Positions 54,680 through 64,000 of a stretch of 64,000 bases of DNA are shown in pieces. The notes under the pieces are model-generated. The model ran no database searches, had not been told where the DNA came from, and saw nothing but the letters and a program-made list of their open reading frames with translations. The position numbers and the translations under genes were made by a program. The stretch is taken from assembly GCA_024760905.1 (NCBI GenBank), contig CM045734.1, positions 41,448,564-41,512,563 of the forward strand, given 5' to 3'. Source of the stretch: Plotosus lineatus (Eukaryota > Chordata > Actinopteri > Siluriformes > Plotosidae). The first letter of the stretch is position 1, and each line of letters opens with the position of its first letter.

Positions 54680-56105
54680 AATCACCTGTTACACAAATAT
54701 TAGCACCCCAACAATTCCCAGAACATGAATGTAACGGAAGTATTTGTCTCATTTTTACAGTAGTTTACAAAGTTGATCAGAGGACTTATAGGGACATTTA
54801 ATTCGTAATTCATCACTTCCTGTTTCCCTGGGTATAAATATGATGTGACACAGAGGCCATTTCTCTTATCCACTCATCAACATGGGACAGACAAAGGAAC
54901 ACACTATTTAAATAAGGCAGATGTGTGTCGACCTTCACAATCAGGCACTGGCTACAAGAAAATAATCCCTGGCCTGTACCTGCCCACATCAACTGTCAGA
55001 GGAATCATTAAGAAGTTTAAAACAGCCAGAATGGTAAACAAGCCTGGATGAGGCTGCAAGGTTATTTTGCTACTACGTACAGGGAGGAGGATGGTAAGAC
55101 ACATTGAAAGTTCTCCAAAGCTCCCTGTTAAAGAATTGCAACAAATGGTAACATCTTGGGGGTCACAAAGTCTAAAAAACAAACAAACAAACAAACAAAA
55201 AAAAGTTAGGCGCCATCTACAGTACATAATAAGTTTGGGAGGTGTGCATGGAAAAAACTTTTCTCACTCACAATCATAAACGCAAATGTTGGTACTGGCA
55301 CTCCAAGTGGGACCATGTGCTTTGGTCAGATGAGATCAAGATAGAGCTTTTTGGCATCATACACTCTATGGGTCTGATGGAGCACAAAAGATGAATACAA
55401 AGAAAAGCACACCATGCACACTGTGAAGTACAGGGGAGGATCGGTGATGCTGTGGGCCTGATTCTCATCAACAGGCCTTGGGAACCTTGTTAGGATGCAA
55501 GGCATCATCAATGCTTTGAAATGCCAGGACTTTTTAAATCAAAATCTGGTGGCCTCTGTCTGAAAGCTGAAGGTGGGTCATCACTAGTTCTTTCAGCAAG
55601 GTAATGACATGTTGCCAAATCTACACAGAAATGGCTCACCAGACACAGAATCAAGCCCCTCCCATTGCCATCTCTGTCCCCAGACCTCAACTTCATTGAA
55701 AACCTGTGGAGTGAGCTGAACAGGAGAGTGCAGAGGAGAGGACGAGGTTGCTGGATGCTCTAGAAAGATTGTGAAGAGAGGAATGGTTAAATATCCCACT
55801 TTTTGTACTGTCCCATCTTGTGAACATTATAGAAAATTAGGTGCTGTTTTGTCGGCAAAGGGGGCCTGTACAAAGTATTAACATCAGGGGTGCTAATAAT
55901 TGTGGCACACATGATTCAATGTGAAATAATTATTTCTTAATGTGGGATTTTTCCCCCCCCCACTGAATAAATGCACTTGATTTGAAGGTTGGAGTTCTAT
56001 TATCTTTTTTTTCTGGTCCACTATTATTTAGAAGAAAAAAAAAAAAGAATTTATTGAAAGCTAAATAATACATCTTATCCTGGGGTGCCAATAATTATGG
56101 AGCGA
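54680..56105 (+). mobile_element. Tc1/mariner-type element, copy 3
   Basis: Left end region with TATTAGCACCCCAACAATTC; right end CTGGGGTGCCAATAATTATGGAGCG, an inverted match over ~20 bases. A leader GGTATAAATATGATGTGACAC precedes the transposase relic. This copy keeps a normal left end and so shows what copy 1 lost. Exact outer boundaries are uncertain. Confidence 0.8.
54880..55790 (+). pseudogene. Tc1-like transposase relic, copy 3
   Basis: Starts at ATG in AACATGGGACAGACAAAGG. Broken frames give LWSDEIKIELFG (first catalytic Asp), a poor second motif, and SLSPDLNFIENLWSELNRRV (D-E segment with the last Glu in ENLW). Several frameshifts and stops, plus an AAAC repeat at 55180-55203, disrupt it. 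It cannot produce active transposase. Confidence 0.8.
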
Positions 56106-56108
56106 TGT

Positions 56109-56148
<40 letters not shown>

Positions 56149-56156
56149 GCACGCGC

Positions 56157-56212
<56 letters not shown>

Positions 56213-56254
56213 GCGTGCACACGTGTGTGTGTGTATATACGTGTATATACACGC

Positions 56255-56337
<83 letters not shown>

Positions 56338-56350
56338 TACACACACACAC
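56106..56350. repeat. Palindromic TG/TA/CA array
   Basis: CGTGTGCACGCGCTTT (56144-56159) and its exact reverse complement AAAGCGCGTGCACACG (56208-56223) flank a self-complementary (TA)n core, giving an ~80 bp near-perfect palindrome. A further GTATATACGTGTATATAC block and a second (TA)n/(AC)n follow. Confidence 0.9.
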
Positions 56351-58789
56351 TTCACTTGGAAAACTGTAAATGCATAAACCAAGCTGCCACCTACTTGCCC
56401 AGTTTAATAGATCAGTTGTCTGGCATGGTCTCTTTGGGAAAGAGTAAAACGTTTTCTTGGTCATATATGGTGGAAAAAAAAATATTTTCTTCGACTGATT
56501 TTTTTTTCTTCACACAACTGTACAGTGACTCAAGTAATAATAAATATGTCTTTTATCTATAGGTGTAACAGTATTACCATCATGTCTCTGTAATAACAAG
56601 TTTAGACTGTGCTCACATTGCCAGGCTCATGACACAGTTCTGATTTTTTCCTTAAGCAAGCGGTGTGAATACAAAAACATATTTAATTGCTTATCGGTTT
56701 TGAGTCACTTTGGGTATGTGCACATTACGGTACTTACTGTTCAATGCCAATTTCTTTTTCTGAAATTGCATTTTCCTTGATTGCTTTTTGATTGGTTCAA
56801 AGTAATAATTATATGTGACTCACATCTAACTGTAATGTGAACACATCTGTTCACAGTAGTAGTACATATGCATATATTGATACGTTTTTGTATGAGTCAT
56901 CTGCGTAAGCAACAATAACATCATGTTTGTGCGAGGAATTATTGCATTAAAAACAACCATCATTCATTCATTAATTAATCCATTCATGAACGAAAAGGCT
57001 TGATCCTAGTAAGGTTGCAAAGAGGCTGGGACCTATCTCAGCCGACTCTGAGGGAAGACAGGATACACCATGAATGCCAGAAGGTTGGAGCACGGTACCA
57101 ACACGCCACATATTAAAGCACATGTTATCAGGTAATGTATGCTTCATATTCTGCAGTAATCTAAGGATGTATTAATTGATTAATAATCTACAATTATACT
57201 TCAATGTATAATATAATAAGCATTATGCTTTTTCTATTCTGTATTATCTTGTGTGGTATCCATAAAACATAAACTCCAGGTGTTCAAAAACTTTTGACTG
57301 GCAGTATATTTACAAATCTGTTTGCAACATTTGGCCACATAACCATATGGGATTTTTCCTCCATGTACTGTGTATGCATACCATCATCATGTACTGCTTG
57401 TTCATTGATCCAGCTCACTGTTTAACACTCACCAACCTCCTACTTTATGTGTGGATGCATAGTATGAAAGGAAAATGCACAGTTATAAGAGAACATTACA
57501 CTAATTGTTTTTATTTTCACATCCTAAATACACCTTAAGGTCTTTCTAAGGTCTCCAGAATGTGCAGGTATAATAAAAACGTAGCACCTGGTCTTTGATT
57601 ACTACCGCTTCTCTCACCTACAGAGCTTCAGCACTCCTGATGTAATGCTACCTCACTGATTATAGTTCACTTAGTGTCGTTGATGATAAATGTGATAGAA
57701 GGATCTGGCACTTCATTATCGCAGATTGTTCAGGCTTTTAAACAGCAATGGATGTGTTTGAATCATGCGTTCTGATTGATTAGTAGATGAAATATGCATT
57801 AATAATATAAGAAAGCATGGATAGAAATGTAAAAATGGACTAGCAGTAAGTGCATTTAACACGGTATATCATTGTAATAGCAACTTTGCTCATTATAAAA
57901 TAATAAAATACACCAAGTCAAAGTAGGATTTGAACTTGTTTTTAATTTAAAAAAAATGCTCATTTTTTTGTAATTTTTACAATTATTTGACACTTGATGA
58001 AGACCTACTTTTATCATTTATAAAGTTGTACAAACAACTTTCAAGGATTTAGAATAAAAACTAAACTGTCCAGATATTTCTGCATCTTCCCTGAAAGCAC
58101 AGATGGTGCAATGACAAAGAAGAAGAAGAAGAAGAAATAGAAGAAGAAGAAGAAGAAGAAGAAGAAGAAGAAGAAGAAGAAGAAGCATGAAACAGCTGAC
58201 TTCAATGAAACTCGGAAATAAAAGTAAAGTTTGGTAGCAGCTTGATGCTTCCCTCCCAAGCCCACTCTTATGGGGTGCAAATGAACAGTGTTCATTGGGG
58301 AAATGAAATACCTACTGATCAGCACCGTGTCACTGCTGGGGCTATGTCAAGATGTCACAACTCCTGTGACTGGAGGAAGCTTCAGTCCTATCACTGCCGT
58401 TATGGTGTGCCTGCTAGCGTTTTTGACACCATTACTGAATGTCAATTAAATGTGTTACTGTAGTCAAGGTGCAGCTGAGGAACGTCTGATGTGTTTCCTT
58501 CTACAGACACCTCACCAACATGGGCTTGTGAAGTATGCTCCAAATGGAGCAAGCTGCAAACGAAACCAAAACTCAATGATTATTACATCCTGGTATCATG
58601 AAAAAAGTTTTAAATTTTGACTTATATAAATATAATCCTTAACTTCCTGAAATTAAAATTAACACTATCCTTCATAACATTTCAAATCAATTAAGTTGTA
58701 AGTTATGTTCCGATCTGCTTAGTCTATAGTATTATACTCTCTTTTAGTGGTGTATGGGGTGTCAGGGAGGGATAGCACTTCTGTAGGAG
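56351..58789. other. Mostly repeat-free stretch; SINE tail and GAA tract inside
   Basis: 56960-57090 is a minus-strand L2-like SINE tail (ATCCTAGTAAGGTTGCAAAG, TCTCAGCCGACTCTGAG). 57580-57880 is repeat-free and ATTA-rich, a candidate regulatory element. 58118-58184 is a (GAA)n purine tract. No supported exon. Confidence 0.5.
58118..58184. repeat. GAA trinucleotide repeat
   Basis: A 67-base all-purine GAA tract with one AATA interruption. No RTE 3' end precedes it, so it is not a LINE tail. Confidence 0.97.
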
Positions 58790-59738
58790 GGGCTTGCCAT
58801 GTCCTCTGTTGGATAGTTCGGACTACATTGGCTCCCACTTGACACTCAGCTCTCTCTTGTGGCTCCTAGAAGCTGTAGCATGCGCAACAGTCACACCCTG
58901 GAAAACTGCTTTGGCAGTCAGGCTGAACCAAGTACAAGGTATCTTGTCGGGTCTGAAAATCTCCGATAATCATATTAGGGACTGTCTATCTATGCATTTA
59001 AAGACTGGCTCTGGCAAACTGCATGGACATAACCGCTTGACTGGTTCAATAGACAGGAAGGCAGTCCCAGCACTGTGTTGTGGAGTGCAACAAAAGCAAA
59101 GTGTAGACAGAAAGATCACTCCTGGCCATCCACTACATCCTGGCCATCTCTGGCCACCTTGTCATTACGTCATGCCACCGGATCCAGATGAACAGGAATG
59201 AAAGACTGAGGCTGATGATCTTGCGCAACTTTCCCTCACTTTAACCTAATTCACACGCAAGTCATGACTTCATCCACATCACTTTCCCCTCATCATCACC
59301 CACTCTTCTGAAGTTCTGCGGCAATGGACAAGTGGTGAAGCAACAGGTTAGAACACACTGGCAGTCGTAGTCATAACTGTACTTGTAGTCGACCCAGGCC
59401 ATATGGTCACTTTTTAGTTAATGAACTCGGAGTGGAATTCAGATGCCAAGTGGATGGCAAAGCAGCCCTGTTCCGGACAGCACTGCTTCCCCCTTAGCCT
59501 GGGGAAGGAACTAGAAAAAGTGTGTTAAAAATTGGCTCTCTTATCTTTCCCTGACCATCACTCCGTGGCTGTTAGGGATCCCACTATCACAGTCAAAAGA
59601 GTTTAAAGAAATTTAAATGATCAAAGGTGACCCCAATCATGTTTGGTGCATGGAACATGCACACTTTGTTGGACTATTAAAGGGACTGACTGAACTAAGA
59701 GACAGACAGTACTACTACTACAATGAACTAGCTCACTG

Positions 59739-60078
59739 GTCTGGTCTGGTACCTTCCAAGTCGTAGAACAACTCTTGGCGACCTGCAATGAAGGATAAAA
59801 CCTTGATATCATCTTCATGGAGATTTTCTTTGCAAGGATAGTGCAGTGATTTGCCATTGCCTTCTGCACAATCTGAATCTACAGGCAATTTAGAACAGCC
59901 AGTGACCCAATTGTGCATGTTTTTTGCACTGTGGGAGGAAACCAGAGTACCTAGAGGAAACCCACGCAAGCACGGGGAGAACATGCAAACTCCACACAGA
60001 AACGCTCAGGCCGGGAATCAAACCCAGGCCTTCTTGCTGTGAGGCGGATGTGCTAACCACTACGCCACCGTGCCACCC
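59739..60078 (-). repeat. SINE head type II with BovB/RTE-like tail
   Basis: Minus orientation: GGTGGCACGGTGGCGTAGTGG, GGGTTTGATTCCCGGCC, TGTGTGGAGTTTGCATGTTC, CTCCCACAGTGCAAAAAACATGC, then a tail AGAAGGCAATGGCAAATCAC and AGGTCGCCAAGAGTTGTTC unlike the L2-like tail of the other type II copies. TSD perfect: GAACTAGCTCACTG at 59725-59738 and 60079-60092. Confidence 0.93.
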
Positions 60079-60079
60079 G

Positions 60080-60470
60080 AACTAGCTCACTGCAACATGC
60101 AAATTGCCTCACTCAGCGACACTTGTCTAATGCAGTCAGGCTAACTGACAGTGCAGTCGGTTAGCTACACCTTTTTTGGATTGGTTACATTCAAGACAAA
60201 TGTCACAAGGCAGGTGTTGGCTCTGCCATCAAGATCAACCTGGTCAGGAAGCAGCTGGCTTCCCCTAAGGGAATCAATGATCGCCTGATGACTGCCCGCC
60301 TCCTGCTCCCAAAGAAGAGCTACTTGATCAGTGCCACTGCCCCTACCATGACCAACCCCAACAACGTTAAGGACAGAAGCTATGAGGATCATCCATAAGT
60401 CAGATAAGCTCATCATTCTCTGTGATTTTAATGCCCAGGTTGGCATAGGCCAGATGTCGTGGGAGGGAGT
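60080..60470 (+). pseudogene. LINE endonuclease relic, copy 3
   Basis: Codons for WNMHTL(L) before the SINE at 59739 join with MQIASLSDT after it, matching WIVRTLLD and IDIAALSET of copy 1. Later KSDKLIILCDFNAQVG supplies the D-x-N motif (about 60400-60445). Stops and shifts separate the pieces. The glutamate of SET is Asp here. Confidence 0.7.
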
Positions 60471-61479
60471 GCTGGGAAACACCATCTCAGAAAGTGTAAC
60501 AGTAACAGAGTCCAGAGTGAACATGTCAAGCAAAAACTGATAGAGGAGCTTGAGAGCAAGCTTTAACCAACCTATATAGACCCCGACACGGATGTGGAAA
60601 CTGAGTGGGCATGTCTTTGTGATGATGTCTTCTCCACCGCCATTGATATCCTGGAACCCACTACTAGTAATTACCAGGACTGATTCGACAACAACTGTAG
60701 CAAAAAGGCGGACATCATCCAGTCTTATGCAGACAAGGACATGAACTTTTTCAATACCCTCAAGATTGTCTACAGTCCCACTGCATCTGGATCTACCCCC
60801 CCTTTTTAGTGCAAATAGGAACATACTGATCTCAGACAAGGAGAAAATACTCAAGCACTGAGCAGAGAACTTAAACTTAGTCTTCAACTGGCTGTCCACC
60901 ATCAATGATGAAGCCATTGCAAGCCTGCTGCAAGTCTCAGTCAATGGTATGCTGACAAAGCCCCCTACTGAAGAAGAGGTAGTTAAAGTCATTAAACGCC
61001 TTTCCAGTGGCAAAGCACCCAATGCTGACCGATCCATACTACTTTGCCTCTTGTCTCGCAAGCCTCTTTAACTCCATATGGTCTTAAGAGAAGCTACCAC
61101 AGAAGGTCAAAGATCATCCATCATGCTTCAATCATCTGCCTCCACAAGCGTAAAGAAAACCAGAAATTGTGTTGCAACCATTGTGACATCTCGCTGCTCT
61201 CCATTGCCTGAAAGATCCTGGCTCGCATCCTGCTCAACCACCTCAATGCACGCCCGGACCACAATCTGCTCCACGAGAGCCACACGGTACTGCGAACAGG
61301 ATCTTTACAACTTATAAACTCCAAGAGAAGTGTCAGGAGCTGAACGTCAGACTGGACACCACCTTTGTGGACCTGACAAAAGCCTTTGACACTGTCTGCC
61401 TCAAGAGGCTGTGAAGGATCATGGCCAAGTTTGGTTGTCCCGCCAAGTTTATCACAATAGTCCAGCAATTTCATGATGG

Positions 61480-61637
61480 CATACTGGGAAGGTAACCTGC
61501 GATGGACTAGCGTCCCATCCAGGAGGAGTTCAACTCCTGATTGCTTCACGCTACGGAAACCGGGGATAAGCACCGGCCTGATGAGCTGCTAGGCTCGGGT
61601 GTAAAAACCCAAACAGTTAATCAATCAATCAATGAAT
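61480..61637 (+). repeat. SINE type III, 3' half
   Basis: ATACTGGGAAGGTAACCTGC, CAGGAGGAGTTCAACTCCTG, TTCACGCTACGGAAACCGGG and GGCTCGGGTGTAAAAACCC match the 3' half of 39799-40083. It ends with an ATCA/ATGA repeat and interrupts LINE coding sequence. Confidence 0.8.
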
Positions 61638-61689
61638 GCTGGAGTATAGGATGACAGAGTTTTTCCAGCTGTTCTCCATCAACAACACA

Positions 61690-62530
61690 GTTAAGTAGGG
61701 CTGTGTGTTCATCCCTACTCTGTTCAATGTGATGTTCTCCACCATGCTGACGTATGACTTCAAGGATGGTGACATTGGGGTCAGCTTCTGGTATCATACA
61801 GACGGCAGCTTATTCAATCCTCGAAGACTCGAAGCGAAGGCAAAAGTGCATGGAGATATGGTCCATGACTTCCTCTTCACCAATGACTGCAGACTGAATG
61901 CCTCTACTCAGGCTGACATGCAGCAAAGCATGGACCTCTCCAAAGCCTGCAACAACTTTGGTTTTATTATCTTTACAAAGAAGACAAAGGTGCTACACCA
62001 GCCTGCCCCCAGAAGCTCCGTATACATTACTGTCAAAGGCCAGAGGCTAGTAGTGACAGACAAGTTTGTCTAAATTGGTAGCACGCTCTCATACCCTATT
62101 AGCATAGATGAGGAAGTTTTGCCCTAGACAGTGCTGCATTTGGCATGCTGAGGAATAAGGTCTGGAACCATAGAGGGTCCTGACACCAAGCTCAAAATGT
62201 ACAGAGCAGTGGTCTTACCATCCCTGCAGTATGCCTGTGAGACTTGGACAGTCTACAGTTGGCATGCAAAAAACCCCAGTGCTTTCCACATGAGGTGTCA
62301 AGTGGCAGGATAAATTTCCAGACACTGAGGTGCTTCAGTGTGCTGAGATGGAGAGCATCCATGCCATTTTGATGTGTTCACAGCTTTGCTGGCCAGGCCA
62401 CATTCATCACATGGAAGACAGTCACCTTCCCAAGAGACTTCTGTATGGTGAGTTTCCAGCTGGCAAGTGCACTGCAACATCCCCCATTCGACCTGGGAGA
62501 TTGCTAAGGACCGACCTGCCTGGAGAATTA
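61690..62530 (+). pseudogene. LINE RT and C-terminal relic, copy 3
   Basis: The open part 61705-62073 reads FIPTLFNVMFSTMLTYDFKD, then DGSLFNPRRLEAKAK and DFLFTNDCRLNAST, aligning with DGSLFDLRRLTAKTK and VLFADDCALVAHT of copy 1. After frameshifts, IHHMEDSHLPKRLLYGE (from about 62402) matches the post-RT block. Catalytic Asp is lost (FTND). Not functional. Confidence 0.8.
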
Positions 62531-62639
62531 TTGTAAACACAGGTGTGGCTGTCAAAAACAAAGAGCAGAAAAGGCAATACAGAAAAGTCAATATGAACTC
62601 TCAGCCCAGTTCAGCCCCGCACATTCCCTTCCCCCGCTG

Positions 62640-62642
<3 letters not shown>

Positions 62643-62700
<58 letters not shown>
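62643..62700. repeat. TA microsatellite
   Basis: Uninterrupted (TA)n. Confidence 0.98.
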
Positions 62701-62702
<2 letters not shown>

Positions 62703-62754
62703 CCCATAAGGGAAATTACGTATTTCCTCTGCATTTAACCAAACCAAAGTGAGT

Positions 62755-62791
<37 letters not shown>

Positions 62792-62985
62792 TCCTCAGAG
62801 CAGTGGGCTGCCACACACTTTGGAGGTGCCTAAAGAGCAGTTGGGAGTTAGGTGCCTTGCTCAAGGTTACTTCAGCCATTTATGTGGAGGAGGGTGCTGC
62901 TCACTTCCCAAGTGCCAGACATTTTTTCCTGCTGGTTCGTGGTCCCAAAGCTGCTTCTCTAACCATTAGGCTATGGCTGCCCTAA
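62701..62985 (-). repeat. tRNA-derived repeat with built-in CA microsatellite
   Basis: Minus orientation: GGGCAGCCATAGCCTAATGG as head, then GGGACCAC...AGC, TCACTTGGGAAGTGAGCAGC, GGCACCTAACTCCC, the (TG)n tract (62756-62788 on plus), and TTAAATGCAGAGGAAATACG. The same order is found at 26395-26620. Confidence 0.8.
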
Positions 62986-63154
62986 TAGGCATTTTCATGT
63001 CAAGATTGGCCTGAGCATTTATCTTCGCACACACCCTAGTTTGCCTGTGATTTGAAGATGTCATGCTCATCTTTCCTGGCAAAAGACAAACATCACACTC
63101 TTTCTTCAATTGAAATGTCAGATTTTATTGTATACTATTCTATTGCTAATCTGA

Positions 63155-63492
63155 ATTCATTCATTTTCTGACCGCTTAATCGTAATTAGTGTTGTGGGGA
63201 GGCTGTCATCCATCTCAGCTAGCTCTAGGTGAAGGCGAGGTACACCCTGTACAGCGCGCCAGAGCATTACAGGGCCATCACACATACAAACATTCACACT
63301 CATGCCTAGGGGTGATTTGGAGCATCCAATTAGCCCACTGTGCATGTTTTTAGACTGAGGGAGGAAACTAGAGTAGCTGGAGGAAACTCATGCAAGCACA
63401 GGAAGAACATGCAAACTCCACACAGAAACTCCCGAGCATGGGAATCGAACCCAGGTTTTCTTGCAGTAAGGTGGACATGCTAACCACTACAA
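63155..63492 (-). repeat. SINE head type II with L2-like tail
   Basis: Minus orientation: GTAGTGGTTAGCATGTCCACC, GGGTTCGATTCCCATGC, TGTGTGGAGTTTGCATGTTC, then GGGTGTACCTCGCC and GATTAAGCGGTCAGAAAATGAATGAATTC. The first bases of the head are lost. 62986-63154 shows nothing assignable. Confidence 0.88.
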
Positions 63493-63493
63493 A

Positions 63494-64000
63494 GGGAATA
63501 GACCCAACACTCATTCACATCTAGACAATTTAGGAAGGAATGAACCCAGCAATCTGAAAAGAAACCCACACAGACAAGGTAAGAGCATATTTTTTAAGAC
63601 CTATTCCCATTCTGTAGAATGCGTCATTGTTTTCACCCATGTTAGAAAAAGAAAAGATAAACGTTACACCCATGTCTCACAACAATCGACCCTGTTAATA
63701 TGAAAAAAAAGTTCCATTTATAAACATTTATTAACACTTACTGTAGAAGTGTTTTTTCACTCAGTGTTACCCAGGCTTGTTGGGTTTTTTTTTTTTACAC
63801 TACAACAATTTCAACATATCTAATAATCGCAAAACTTCCTATGAAAATGTTGGTACATTGTTCAATCATATTTCTGTATTTACTCAGACAAAAGTCCAGA
63901 ATTAGTCTCTTTAAGAACTCCGTCGGTAGTCCATGATTAGTTCAAATAGAAAATGTTTGTTGTTTAAGTAGAAATCGCACCAACTTTAGCATTGTTTGAA
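63494..64000. other. Unassigned stretch
   Basis: AT-rich; first bases may be decayed SINE. I see no supported gene or repeat. Confidence 0.5.

Larger units (their letters stand above)
58790..62595 (+). mobile_element. APE-type finger LINE, copy 3, near full length but decayed
   Basis: A 5' leader (from about 58790, sharing blocks with copy 1) is followed by endonuclease relics, a linker, RT relics and the C-terminal MESIHAILMCSQLCWPGHI block. Two SINEs sit inside (59739-60078 and 61480-61637). At 61890 the catalytic motif reads FTND instead of FADD. The 3' limit is set by loss of similarity near 62595. It gives the overall plan of the family: leader, endonuclease, RT, C-terminal domain. Confidence 0.75.

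Overview
The window reads as non-coding vertebrate DNA, most likely from a ray-finned (teleost) fish. Grounds: several Tc1/mariner-type transposons, RTE-, CR1/L2- and Rex-like non-LTR retrotransposons, pogo/Tigger-like elements, many tRNA-derived SINEs, and long CA/TG and TA microsatellites typical of fish genomes. I found no host gene exon that I can support. Nearly every credible coding stretch belongs to a transposable element, mostly truncated or frameshifted. The species and family names below come from recognising motifs, not from a database search.

Layout. 1-2.3 kb: a Tc1-like copy at the centre of a palindrome, then an RTE LINE end. 3-6.5 kb: SINEs and a second RTE copy with target-site duplications (TSDs). 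6.6-11.9 kb: an APE-type LINE carrying a C-terminal C2H2 finger, followed by a Tc1-like element with ~200 bp inverted repeats that is itself split by a CR1-like LINE. 12.3-13.1 kb: a Tigger derivative. 14.9-17.1 kb: a second finger-bearing LINE. 17.3-19.1 kb: a non-autonomous TIR element filled with a fold-back LINE 5'-UTR array. 19.5-20.4 kb: an L2-type LINE with a SINE inside. 23.3-25.4 kb: the best preserved element, a 5'-truncated RTE LINE with an open RT frame and a perfect 11 bp TSD. 25.6-31.8 kb: Tigger derivatives around a SINE that was later hit by a Tigger element and by a restriction-like-endonuclease LINE. 32.4-34 kb: more LINE pieces. 36-41.5 kb: Rex3-like, TIR, LTR and SINE insertions. 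42-50.4 kb: two related MITEs, an RTE copy and SINEs. 50.7-56.4 kb: a Tigger-like MITE, a third Tc1-like copy and palindromic microsatellites. 58.8-62.6 kb: a long decayed third finger-type LINE copy with two SINEs inside. 62.7-63.5 kb: two more SINEs.

The most interesting signal is modular SINE architecture. One tRNA-derived head and body occurs with three different 3' tails. One of these tails matches the 3' end of the RTE LINE in the same window, and another resembles an L2-type end. A second SINE head also occurs with two tails. Two of the three Tc1-like elements sit inside palindromes that run past the transposon into flanking DNA. The order of nested insertions can be read from intact TSDs. 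Several AT-rich, repeat-free stretches could be conserved non-coding elements, but that cannot be decided from one sequence.
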